A stretch of 9,473 bases of DNA from a bacterium (GTDB lineage: Bacteria > Zixibacteria > MSB-5A5 > GN15 > FEB-12). Positions 1 to 6,422 of the stretch are shown piece by piece. Numbering within the stretch: the first letter of the stretch is position 1; each line of letters begins with the position of its first letter. Position numbers and translations under genes: made by a program. The notes below the pieces were generated by a model that was given only the letters and a program-made list of their open reading frames with translations, ran no database searches and was not told where the DNA came from. The stretch is from contig JAUWMW010000070.1 in the NCBI GenBank assembly GCA_030612965.1, positions 1 to 9,473 on the forward strand, read 5' to 3'.

Positions 1-785
1 GCGCGGGTGAACGTATCCGCCTCACGGCGGTTGACGAAAAGGTCCTTCATCAGAAACTCAATTTCAAGGTTCTCGGTGACCAGCCACTTGATCGCGCTAT
101 TGAGATACCCACGACCATGCCCCGCGAACCCGTTCGGGGTCCCATCGGGCAGTTTCGACTTGTTGTCATTCAGCGCGGCGTCGTATTCGATCATAAGCGC
201 CAGGTTGTACTTGAAGGTAGCGTCGAACCCGGCGAAGATGTTAACGTCGGTCTCCTCGTCGATGTCGTTCTCCATCGAGTAGTTTATCCCGGCGTGCCAC
301 CCCGAAGTCCAGTTGTAGAAGTAGAAACTGCGACTGACCACACCGTAGAACCCGCGCGACTTAAAAGCATATCGATCCATATCTGAGTTCCAAGCGCCCA
401 ATCCCTGCGAACAGAAACCGACCGTCACCGCCGGGAAAACCTCTATCTCATCGATGACGCGAAACTTGACATTGAATTCAATCTTTGGATTCCAATTCGG
501 TTCCAGATTGGAGATGATACCCTCGGCGCCGTAGGAGATGCCCACCATCAGCCGGTGCGACAGACCGATATCGGTGCGGGCCAGAGCGCCGCCGTTGGGA
601 TAGAAGCGAAACCCGACGGTGTAATAACCACGGGGGAGCGTCCCGGCCGTCGGCATATCCACCAACCATCGCGGCGGCACGTCGTAGAGACTGGTCTGCG
701 CGCTATTGACAAACTCCTGAGCCGAAGCGGACGCTGCGATCAATATCATTAACGCGAACATCACGGAAAAGATGACTTTGCTCAT
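1..785 (-). CDS. Putative outer-membrane beta-barrel protein, N-terminal part (runs off the left edge)
   Basis: The frame reads without a stop from an ATG at 785 to position 1, giving 261 residues; the C-terminus lies outside the window. Residues 1-22 look like a Sec signal peptide: Lys3, a hydrophobic stretch from Val4 to Ala18, then SASA before Gln23, a good signal peptidase I site. The mature part has alternating aromatic/polar strands joined by turns (for example GYYTVGFRFYP, then FYFYNWTSGWHAGINYS), typical of a bacterial beta-barrel. No lipobox, catalytic motif or second transmembrane helix is visible. A weak ribosome site (AAAGG) lies about 8 nt before the ATG. It is separated from pabC by a terminator, so it should have its own promoter, though I could not place one convincingly. 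The style recalls uncharacterised barrel proteins of FCB-group bacteria. The envelope location is well supported, but I do not know the function. Confidence 0.75.
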   Translation of the reverse strand, partial: MSKVIFSVMFALMILIAASASAQEFVNSAQTSLYDVPPRWLVDMPTAGTLPRGYYTVGFRFYPNGGALARTDIGLSHRLMVGISYGAEGIISNLEPNWNPKIEFNVKFRVIDEIEVFPAVTVGFCSQGLGAWNSDMDRYAFKSRGFYGVVSRSFYFYNWTSGWHAGINYSMENDIDEETDVNIFAGFDATFKYNLALMIEYDAALNDNKSKLPDGTPNGFAGHGRGYLNSAIKWLVTENLEIEFLMKDLFVNRREADTFTR

Positions 786-856
786 GGCACTACCTTTGGT
801 CAAAACAGGTTTATCACTCACGAGCAAGAAGACGCTGCCTCACAATGTAGTCAAAC

Positions 857-896
857 AAAAAACTGGCCGTGGGCGACTCTGACGAGAGCAGGCCAG
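857..896 (-). terminator. Intrinsic terminator after the pabBC operon
   Basis: Read on the minus strand, CTGGCC (896-891) pairs perfectly with GGCCAG (868-863) and is followed directly by six T residues (862-857). The 22-nt loop contains a second small hairpin, CTCT-CGTC-AGAG (888-877). It lies 86 nt beyond the pabC stop and upstream of the outer-membrane protein gene, so it should insulate the two units. A second hairpin at 938-953 (5-bp stem, CCGGC/GCCGG) lies closer to pabC but has no T-run, so it is unlikely to terminate alone. Confidence 0.65.
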
Positions 897-981
897 GTGT
901 GCGGCAGATATCCACATCTACCGAGGAAGAACACACCCCGGCCTTTATGCCGGTGGGATAATGTCCGGCAAGTGCGATCCC

Positions 982-1824
982 TCAGCGCAAATCTACCAGT
1001 CGGTAGAAGTGTTCTGTGAATTGGCTGGTGATGTCCCCGGTGGCGAGGCGATGTCCCTTGCGACCCTGCCTAATCACCGACACGCCGACAACCAGCTTCA
1101 ACGAACTTGATATGAAGACCTCATCTGCCTTGAGTAATCTCGCCAGTGAGCAGTTTCTTTCTGCAATGATGTAGCCGAGCTTCCGCGCTTCTCTGAAAAC
1201 AGTTTTGCGCGTGACACCTTCGAGGCAGCCGGACGTGATGGGCGGCGTGTGGATGCGTCCACGTTCCACCCAGAAAACGTTGGCGGAGGTGACTTCGGCA
1301 ACCAGGTTGTTTTGGTTAAGCATAAGCGCATCATCGCAGTTTGCCTTCCTGGCCTGGTTGAGCGCGGCGGCATGGATAGCATACGACAGAGTTTTGATAC
1401 GCCGAAAAACGGATTTGTGGTCGACACGGAAGCGTGACACATGGAGAGTGTAGGGCTGGGTGGGCATGGTGTGCGGTGAGGCGCTCAGGATCACCTGCGG
1501 TCTCCCCTGCCGTCCCACCCAACGAGCCGCTTCGCCGCTGGTCAAGGTCAGCCGAAGTTTCGTGATTCGGTCGGGATGGGCGCGCACAGTCTTTCGCATC
1601 CAGGCGGTCAGTTTCTCCGGCGACGCCGGTATCTCCAGCCCGATCACACGCGCACCACGGTACAATCGTTTGAGATGCTCTTCGATGAAGATGATGCGAT
1701 CATTGATAGCCAGGAACGTCTCAAACAAACCCTCGGCATAGAGCAGCGAGTTGTCGAAGACGGAGATGCGCGCATTCCGGCGGTCGACGAAACGTCCGTT
1801 TATGGTGGTAACTGTCTTCAGCAC
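982..1824 (-). CDS. pabC: Aminodeoxychorismate lyase (class IV PLP-dependent enzyme)
   Basis: A 280-residue fold-type IV PLP enzyme, the usual length. Visible landmarks are DNSLLYAEGLFETF (residues 24-37), Lys144 in RRIKTLSY as the likely PLP Schiff-base lysine, Glu177 in the signature AEVTSANVFW, and GCLEGVTRKTV (199-209), the phosphate-binding turn. In the PabC reaction, 4-amino-4-deoxychorismate is split into p-aminobenzoate and pyruvate in the cytoplasm for folate synthesis. The family also holds branched-chain and D-amino-acid aminotransferases, which sequence alone separates poorly; the tight link to a true PabB is the main reason for this name. The start is GTG at 1824, whose first 7 nt overlap the end of pabB, with GGAG (1836-1833) 8 nt upstream. 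This suggests translational coupling. Confidence 0.82.
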   Translation of the reverse strand: MLKTVTTINGRFVDRRNARISVFDNSLLYAEGLFETFLAINDRIIFIEEHLKRLYRGARVIGLEIPASPEKLTAWMRKTVRAHPDRITKLRLTLTSGEAARWVGRQGRPQVILSASPHTMPTQPYTLHVSRFRVDHKSVFRRIKTLSYAIHAAALNQARKANCDDALMLNQNNLVAEVTSANVFWVERGRIHTPPITSGCLEGVTRKTVFREARKLGYIIAERNCSLARLLKADEVFISSSLKLVVGVSVIRQGRKGHRLATGDITSQFTEHFYRLVDLR

Positions 1825-3146
1825 GCCGCCGACTCCATTTGGACACCGACAGCCCGTAACAGATTGCGGGCTTTCAACAGCATCTCCCGATACTCCGCCT
1901 CCGGATCGCTGTCGGCGACAATCCCGCCTCCGGCATGAATTCGGTAGACAGAGTCTGCGCAGGTCAGCGTACGAATCGCAATGTTGAAGTCGGCATCGTC
2001 CTCGTGAACATATCCAATGCAGCCAGTATAAACCGACCGCGGACAGACTTCCAGTTCATTGATGATCTCCACCGCCCGCTTCTTGGGTGCGCCGGTAATG
2101 GAACCACCCGGCAGCATGGCCGATATCACGTCGGTTGTCGAAACCTCAGGGGCCAACTCGGCTGAGATGTCGCTTACCAGATGGATCACCGACGAATAGG
2201 TCTCTGTCTTGAACAGTTGATCGACCGACACTGAACCGGAGCGGGCGATTCGACCGAGATCATTGCGTTCCAAATCGACAATCATCAGCAACTCCGCACG
2301 GTCCTTTTCCGACTGGAGCAAGCGTCGGCGGTTTCGTGCGGATTGGGATCGGTCGCCGCCACGAGCAATGGTGCCTTTGATGGGACTGGTGCTGAGACGC
2401 CGGCCTTGTTTTGCGAACATCCGCTCCGGCGAAGATGACAAAACCTGATAGTCCCCGAAATTCATATAGGCGCTATACGGCGCCGGGTTAAGCCGTCTCA
2501 ATCTGCGATACACCTCGAACGGAGGCTCGGCGCTGCTCACATCGATGCGAGTCGTGAAGTTGGCTTGGTAGATATCCCCCTCGCGGATGTGCTCTTTGAT
2601 GGTTCGGACCCGATCAAGGTAGTCTTCCCGCTCAATGGTGTGGTGCCAGTCGCGAACCCGATCGACAGAGCCGAAGGAGTCTTCGCCCTCCGTCGTGTGC
2701 CCGTAGTGGCTGTCCAGATCGGGCCGGCTGAGGGCGTTTTCATCGCAGGAGTGTTCGAACTTCCGCACCGTATCGTAGAACAGAAACCGCACCGATGGAA
2801 TGTCGGACCCTTGGTGACGACCGGTCACTCCCAGGAACGGCAGGGTCGCTTCATAGCTGATATACCCCACCGAGAAGTACTGCCGGCTGTTCCACAACTG
2901 TGACAACAGACCCCATATCTGATCGCCGGGGAGCGTTTGGAGGCGACGGTTGGGCGCTCTTACATGAACTCGGTCATGCTCCAACATGACGTCGATCTGT
3001 GGAACCTCAGCGACGAATGAACTGCGTCCGCGATCTGAGAAGTGCATCGACGAATCCAGCCAGACCGATCCGGGCCCGTCGGCCAGGGGTGCAAAAACCG
3101 ATTCCGGAGATTGCTCTTCCGAATTTGTGAGTACCGATGTCTCCAT
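1818..3146 (-). CDS. pabB: Aminodeoxychorismate synthase component I
   Basis: Counting from the ATG at 3146 the protein has 442 residues. The C-terminal two thirds is a complete chorismate-binding domain: GDIYQANF (190-197), PIKGT (255-259), IVDLERNDLGRI (289-300), LPGGSITGAPKKRA (345-358) and GGGIVADSDPEAEYRE (406-421). Lys257 in PIKGT is the residue that marks PabB; anthranilate synthase TrpE has Ala there. PabB aminates chorismate to 4-amino-4-deoxychorismate using ammonia from the glutaminase PabA, which is not in this window and is not fused. The frame stays open upstream to a TTG at 3185, but that codon lies inside a perfect TTGACA box and has no ribosome site, so I prefer the ATG at 3146, which also lacks one. 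The last codons overlap the start of pabC. It is transcribed divergently from rarA. Confidence 0.9.
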   Translation of the reverse strand: METSVLTNSEEQSPESVFAPLADGPGSVWLDSSMHFSDRGRSSFVAEVPQIDVMLEHDRVHVRAPNRRLQTLPGDQIWGLLSQLWNSRQYFSVGYISYEATLPFLGVTGRHQGSDIPSVRFLFYDTVRKFEHSCDENALSRPDLDSHYGHTTEGEDSFGSVDRVRDWHHTIEREDYLDRVRTIKEHIREGDIYQANFTTRIDVSSAEPPFEVYRRLRRLNPAPYSAYMNFGDYQVLSSSPERMFAKQGRRLSTSPIKGTIARGGDRSQSARNRRRLLQSEKDRAELLMIVDLERNDLGRIARSGSVSVDQLFKTETYSSVIHLVSDISAELAPEVSTTDVISAMLPGGSITGAPKKRAVEIINELEVCPRSVYTGCIGYVHEDDADFNIAIRTLTCADSVYRIHAGGGIVADSDPEAEYREMLLKARNLLRAVGVQMESAAC

Positions 3147-3157
3147 ACCAGATCGGC

Positions 3158-3185
3158 AAGCTACTTTACTCAGCCGGATTGTCAA
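3158..3185 (-). promoter_or_regulatory. Putative sigma-70-type promoter of pabBC
   Basis: On the minus strand a perfect TTGACA (3185-3180) is followed after 16 nt by TAGCTT (3163-3158), which keeps the three most conserved positions of the -10 box. The expected transcription start falls about 4-7 nt before the ATG at 3146, leaving almost no leader. This is a consensus match only, with no experimental support. Confidence 0.4.
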
Positions 3186-3253
3186 GCGCGAATGCCCGGA
3201 TCACGTGCGAGCGGCCAAAGTCACGGAGGTATACAAGAGCGTGCAATTTGTGA

Positions 3254-3282
3254 TTGAACGGCGGCGCGTACACTGATATATT
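3254..3282 (+). promoter_or_regulatory. Putative sigma-70-type promoter of rarA
   Basis: TTGAAC (3254-3259), a 17-nt spacer and TATATT (3277-3282) form a strong consensus-like promoter. Only five bases separate the -10 box from the rarA ATG at 3288, so transcription should begin at or beside the start codon. There is no Shine-Dalgarno sequence in that interval. The arrangement matches promoters of leaderless genes in other bacteria. Confidence 0.5.
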
Positions 3283-3287
3283 GCGGC

Positions 3288-4628
3288 ATGGATTTTTTTG
3301 AGAGCGAATCGCCTCCGTCTGAAAACTCACGCCGCCAAGCCGTGCCGCTGGCCGATCGCATGAGGCCGCGCACAATCGATGAGTTTGTCGGACAAACCAA
3401 GATATTCGGATCGGGAACACCGTTGCGTCAGGCGATCGAGAACGACCGCGTCGGATCGCTGATTCTCTGGGGGCCGCCCGGATCCGGCAAGACCACGCTG
3501 GCCAAGTTGATCGCAAAGACAACCCGCGGACAGTTCGTACCGTTCTCGGCAGTGACGTCGGGCATCAAAGAAGTCAAGGCGGTCATATCCAAAGCCGGCA
3601 GTTACTTCGAACTGTCGGGGCGGCGCACCTACATTTTCATCGATGAAATCCACCGCTTCAACAAAGCCCAGCAGGACGCGTTCCTGCCCTATGTTGAGAC
3701 CGGCGACATCGTGCTGATAGGCGCGACTACCGAGAATCCGTCGTTTGAAGTGAACTCGGCGTTGCTTTCCCGGATGCGCGTCTACGTTCTCGAACGACTC
3801 AGTCCGGCCGATGTAAGGGTTCTTCTGGAACGTACCCTTACCGACACGGAGCGGGGACTGGGTTCTCTGAACATATCCATAGAGGATACAGGACTCGACT
3901 TTATGGCGGCGGCGGCCGATGGCGATGCTCGGCGGGGGTTGTCACTGTTGGAAGCTGCAGCGGCTTTTGTCGGTCCGGATAAGCAGATCACGCTGGAAAA
4001 CCTCAAGCAGGTGCATCAAAAGGGACTGGCTTTGTATGACAAAGCCGGTGAGGAACATTACAACCTAATCTCTGCTCTGCACAAGACGATTCGTGGCGGC
4101 GATCCCGACGCCTCGCTGTACTGGCTGGCTCGCATGCTCGATGGCGGCGAAGACCCAATGTACATCATCCGAAGGTTGGTGCGATTTGCCACGGAGGATA
4201 TCGGCCTGGCCGATCCGTATGCGTTGACGTTGACGCTCAACGCTCGCGACTCCTATCATTTTCTTGGCTCACCGGAGGGTGAACTGGCTATCGCTCAAGC
4301 CGTCATTTACATGGCCTGTGCACCGAAATCGAACTCGGTTTACACTGCATTCAAGGCGGCGCAGGTGGATGCTACTGAGAAAGGATCGCTACCGGTACCG
4401 CTGGGACTGCGCAATGCGCCGACATCGCTGATGAAGGATATCGGATACGGTAATGGGTACCAGTATGCCCACAATTACGACGACGGTATTACCGATCAGG
4501 AGTATTTTCCTTCGGAGTTGGCCGGCGCCGAATACTACCACCCCACCTCCGCAGGCCGCGAGCAGCGGCTGAGCGAGTACCTCGAACGTTACAAAGAATA
4601 TCGCAAGAAGCTCAAGAGTGAATCGTAG
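3288..4628 (+). CDS. rarA: Replication-associated recombination protein A (RarA/MgsA), AAA+ ATPase
   Basis: A 446-residue protein, the normal length for bacterial RarA (MgsA; eukaryotic homologue WRNIP1). The AAA+ core comes first: PLADRMRPRTIDEFVGQ (20-36) is the family lead-in, GPPGSGKTT (62-70) the Walker A loop, IFIDEIHRF (116-124) the Walker B motif and IGATTEN (144-150) sensor 1. The C-terminal half is the MgsA tetramerisation and clamp-loader-like region, with GGEDPMYIIRRLVRFATEDIG and the highly conserved RNAPTSLMKDIGYGNGYQYAHNY block. RarA acts on the DNA at stalled replication forks and at SSB-coated single strands, helping recombination-dependent restart. The gene is apparently monocistronic, divergent from pabB and convergent with the hydrolase gene at 4866. 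The ATG at 3288 has no ribosome binding site, and the predicted promoter ends five bases upstream. Confidence 0.95.
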   Translation: MDFFESESPPSENSRRQAVPLADRMRPRTIDEFVGQTKIFGSGTPLRQAIENDRVGSLILWGPPGSGKTTLAKLIAKTTRGQFVPFSAVTSGIKEVKAVISKAGSYFELSGRRTYIFIDEIHRFNKAQQDAFLPYVETGDIVLIGATTENPSFEVNSALLSRMRVYVLERLSPADVRVLLERTLTDTERGLGSLNISIEDTGLDFMAAAADGDARRGLSLLEAAAAFVGPDKQITLENLKQVHQKGLALYDKAGEEHYNLISALHKTIRGGDPDASLYWLARMLDGGEDPMYIIRRLVRFATEDIGLADPYALTLTLNARDSYHFLGSPEGELAIAQAVIYMACAPKSNSVYTAFKAAQVDATEKGSLPVPLGLRNAPTSLMKDIGYGNGYQYAHNYDDGITDQEYFPSELAGAEYYHPTSAGREQRLSEYLERYKEYRKKLKSES

Positions 4629-4635
4629 GTCCTTT

Positions 4636-4692
4636 GCTCGTCATTGCGAGCGACCGAAGACACTCGTGTAGTAGGAAGCGCGGCAATCTCCT
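4636..4692. repeat. Dispersed intergenic repeat of the CGTCATTGCGAGC...GGCAATCTC type
   Basis: The stretch begins CGTCATTGCGAGCGACCGAAG and ends GCGGCAATCTCC. ATTGC (4643-4647) and GCAAT (4683-4687) can pair, giving an imperfect palindrome with a roughly 35-nt interior. I recognise this from memory as a short repeat scattered through intergenic DNA of many environmental bacteria. It starts within about 10 nt of the rarA stop codon. The assignment as a repeat family rests on recall, because only one copy is in the window. Confidence 0.5.
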
Positions 4693-4720
4693 GGGCCAAG
4701 TATGTCTACAAATCGAGACA

Positions 4721-4746
4721 CCCTTCGACTCCGCTCAAGGTGAGGT
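4721..4746. repeat. Short palindromic repeat, copy 1 (CCTTCGACTCCGCTCAAGG)
   Basis: CCTTCGACTCCGCTCAAGGTGAGGT is repeated at 4801-4825 with one difference (A to G). CCTT can pair with AAGG, and GA with TC around a six-base loop, so each copy is a small interrupted hairpin. This resembles the widespread CCCTGAGCGGAGTCGAAGGG intergenic repeat, known to me by recall. Confidence 0.65.
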
Positions 4747-4755
4747 CCGCCGCAC

Positions 4756-4771
4756 CAGACGGGGACGTCTG
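4756..4771. repeat. Perfect stem-loop CAGACG-GGGA-CGTCTG
   Basis: A 6-bp perfect stem with a four-base GGGA loop sits between the two copies of the CCTTCGACTC repeat. It has no T-run on either side, so it is not a classical intrinsic terminator. It could still protect the 3' end of the rarA transcript or belong to a third repeat family. Confidence 0.5.
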
Positions 4772-4800
4772 CCGCCCACGGAACTGCTACCATACGTTAT

Positions 4801-4826
4801 CCTTCGACTCCGCTCAGGGTGAGGTG
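4801..4826. repeat. Short palindromic repeat, copy 2, with a partial third copy next to it
   Basis: This is the second copy of the 4721-4746 unit, reading CCTTCGACTCCGCTCAGGGTGAGG. The tail CTCAGGGTGA appears again at 4832-4841 as a partial third copy. Between them GTGAGG (4819-4824) and CCTCAC (4827-4832) form a 6-bp inverted repeat about a two-base centre. The hydrolase stop codon follows at 4866 on the opposite strand. Confidence 0.65.
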
Positions 4827-4865
4827 CCTCACTCAGGGTGATGCTCGGCGCTCGACCTGCGGGAC

Positions 4866-5627
4866 TTACTGATCCGCAGCCAGTACCTTCTGAAGCACCG
4901 GGCGGACGGCGTCGGAGACGATCTGGTACCCCTTCTCGTTCAAATGTACCGGATCCACCGAGCAGTCGCGTGGCAATAGGCCTTCATCGTCGGCAATGGC
5001 TGCGGCAAAGTCGATCATGTGGTAGCTCTTTTCAGACGCAAATGCGCGCACCCAGTCATTGAATTGGGCCAGACTGTCGGCCACCGAGTAATCGCCGATA
5101 CGCGCCTCGGGCTTTCCAGCTGGAATGATCGTGGATACGATTGGTATAATATCATTCGCCTCAGCCAACTGAGTCATCATGGACATACCGTCTTCCAGAA
5201 CCTTCAACGGCATCTGAGGGCGGATATTGATGGAGCAGAATTTGATGATGACCGCTTTCGGTTTCAACTCGAGCACGTCTCGGTGGTAGCGAGTGAGGAT
5301 ACCCGGGACCAACTGACCGCCGACGCCCCGGTTGACAATCGGAAGCTCCGGCAGGTACTTACGGAAATCCCATCGTTGCGTGATCGAAGCGCCCAGGAAC
5401 ACAATACGCCGGGGGTCTGCCACCCCTGCCTCGATTTCGGCCAGCAGGTCGGCATTCGCCTGAGCATAGGGAATCGTGGGAGCCGTTTGTTTAGTCGTAC
5501 CAGTAAGCTTGCGCTTGAGATCCCCCAGCGGCGAGCCACCGTACTTGACGTAATTAAAGAAGCCCCACACGGCTACGATGTTGAGCAGTATCGACCCGAC
5601 TATAACAGTAATCCAAAAATATCGCAT
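4866..5627 (-). CDS. Membrane-anchored SGNH/GDSL-family hydrolase
   Basis: A 253-residue protein with one N-terminal hydrophobic segment (about residues 4-25) and no clear signal-peptidase site, so probably anchored with the enzyme domain outside the cytoplasmic membrane. The SGNH blocks are recognisable: FLGASITQRW with the nucleophile Ser81, NRGVGG (99-104) as the glycine block, FCSIN with Asn134 where the oxyanion-hole asparagine is expected, and DPVH with Asp225 and His228 completing the triad. Block III is not the usual GxND. Family members are esterases, deacetylases or acyltransferases, and substrate cannot be read from sequence. A strong ribosome site (AAGGAG) precedes the ATG. It is last in the minus-strand cluster, 39 nt after the acyltransferase, so the two may add and remove, or transfer, acyl groups on the same glycan; that pairing is inferred. 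Confidence 0.85.
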   Translation of the reverse strand: MRYFWITVIVGSILLNIVAVWGFFNYVKYGGSPLGDLKRKLTGTTKQTAPTIPYAQANADLLAEIEAGVADPRRIVFLGASITQRWDFRKYLPELPIVNRGVGGQLVPGILTRYHRDVLELKPKAVIIKFCSINIRPQMPLKVLEDGMSMMTQLAEANDIIPIVSTIIPAGKPEARIGDYSVADSLAQFNDWVRAFASEKSYHMIDFAAAIADDEGLLPRDCSVDPVHLNEKGYQIVSDAVRPVLQKVLAADQ

Positions 5628-5666
5628 GTCCTTACTCTCCTTTTTGTCCAGCGCCTGTTCGTTCGC

Positions 5667-6251
5667 CTACAGATTAACTTTCCGCGCCGGATTGCCCATG
5701 AAAGTGCTGTTGTCCGGGGCATCCTTGTAAAGAACCGCGCCGGCGGCAATTGTACAGTTCTCGCCTACATTGGCCATCAGAACGGCCTCTTGACCGATCC
5801 AACTGTTGCCGCCGATCGTGATCAGGTCGTACTGTTCGGTCGCCGTCTGCTCGGTGGTACGCTCTTCGGGCCGCCCGTGTTGGTACTTGCCCGAGATAAC
5901 CGACACCCGCGCGCCGAACAAAACGTTCGGTCCGATCTCGGCGCGGCCGATGATCGTGTAGACCCCCAACACTACCCCAGGTCCCAGGACCACGTCGCGA
6001 TGCGAGAGCATACTGCCAAGCATCAAACAGGCATCCAGCGATACCTGCCTGCAAGTTGCCCAGTAGAAGCCGAGCCTTAGATACTGGCCGATAATGGTCG
6101 GGCACAGCGACACGATCTCCTTGCAGCCGCCGAACACTCGCTCGTACTGTCGGCCCATGATGAGCGCTTCGAGCCAGGTCAACAGGATCAGCGGAGAGCA
6201 GAGAACAACGCCGCATATCAGCATGAATCTTTTGAGCAATTGTCTAATCAT
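5667..6251 (-). CDS. Hexapeptide-repeat (left-handed beta-helix) acyltransferase
   Basis: A 194-residue protein with an N-terminal hydrophobic helix (about residues 9-31), then a left-handed beta-helix built of hexapeptide repeats: VVLGPGVVLGVYTIIGRAEIG (split around 87-107), VLFGARVSVIS, LITIGGNSWIGQEAVLMANVG and CTIAAGAVLY. It ends with the MGNPARKV motif seen in sugar O-acetyltransferases of the NodL/WbbJ/CysE superfamily. His125 in GKYQHGRP is the best candidate for the catalytic histidine. It probably transfers an acetyl or other acyl group to a sugar hydroxyl or amine at the inner face of the membrane. The short gap to the hydrolase gene indicates co-transcription. The ATG at 6251 has only a weak GAG-containing ribosome site. 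The acceptor is unknown, and the donor could be acetyl-CoA or the acyl carrier protein encoded just upstream. Confidence 0.83.
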   Translation of the reverse strand: MIRQLLKRFMLICGVVLCSPLILLTWLEALIMGRQYERVFGGCKEIVSLCPTIIGQYLRLGFYWATCRQVSLDACLMLGSMLSHRDVVLGPGVVLGVYTIIGRAEIGPNVLFGARVSVISGKYQHGRPEERTTEQTATEQYDLITIGGNSWIGQEAVLMANVGENCTIAAGAVLYKDAPDNSTFMGNPARKVNL

Positions 6252-6347
6252 CTCGCTACTCGCCGGGCGTCGAAAGAAGCGGCCAGGGCAATCGAGCCGT
6301 TCAATAACGCCCTACGGAGAAACCTAGTCCGGTGGCAGGATTGAGGC

Positions 6348-6382
6348 AAGAACAAAACGACGGCCTTTAGCCGGGCCGCCGT
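6348..6382 (-). terminator. Possible intrinsic terminator or attenuator between the carrier protein and acyltransferase genes
   Basis: On the minus strand CGGCC (6378-6374), an 8-nt loop and GGCCG (6365-6361) form a GC-rich hairpin followed by TCGTTTTGTTCTT. A competing pairing, ACGGC (6382-6378) with GCCGT (6364-6360), is also possible. It lies 41 nt after the carrier-protein stop and about 95 nt before the acyltransferase start, so it could reduce or stop read-through inside the cluster. The T-run is interrupted, which lowers confidence. Confidence 0.4.
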
Positions 6383-6422
6383 TACGCTTATCCTCTGTGC
6401 CGACCTGGGCATCACCCTCAAC

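Noticed and set aside
938..953. Hairpin CCGGC-loop-GCCGG just after pabC as its terminator
   Set aside because: The stem is only 5 bp and no T-run follows on either strand. The hairpin at 863-896 with six T residues is a much better terminator.
3147..3185. A 13-residue N-terminal extension of PabB from the TTG at 3185
   Set aside because: The TTG is the first part of a perfect -35 box, has no ribosome site, and the extension has no family similarity. The ATG at 3146 fits the promoter better, though the extension cannot be ruled out.
3225..3276. A possible leader peptide before rarA: GGAGG at 3225-3229, GTG at 3241, 11 codons, TGA at 3274-3276
   Set aside because: It lies upstream of the predicted transcription start of rarA and the peptide shows no attenuator-like codon run, so it would not normally be on the transcript.
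4636..4841. CRISPR-like or integron-like array in the rarA-hydrolase gap
   Set aside because: The repeats are too few, differ in type and spacing, and there are no unique spacers of constant length and no integrase nearby.
5019..6080. A 353-codon open frame on the plus strand
   Set aside because: It runs antisense across the hydrolase gene, the 39-nt gap and most of the acyltransferase gene. Both opposing proteins have clear family motifs, while this frame shows no recognisable motif and many Arg and Asp codons of the kind expected from an antisense shadow.
5674..6216. A 180-codon minus-strand open frame inside the acyltransferase gene
   Set aside because: It is in another frame of the same strand. 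The overlapping frame carries intact hexapeptide repeats and the MGNPARKV ending, whereas this one is arginine-rich with no motif.
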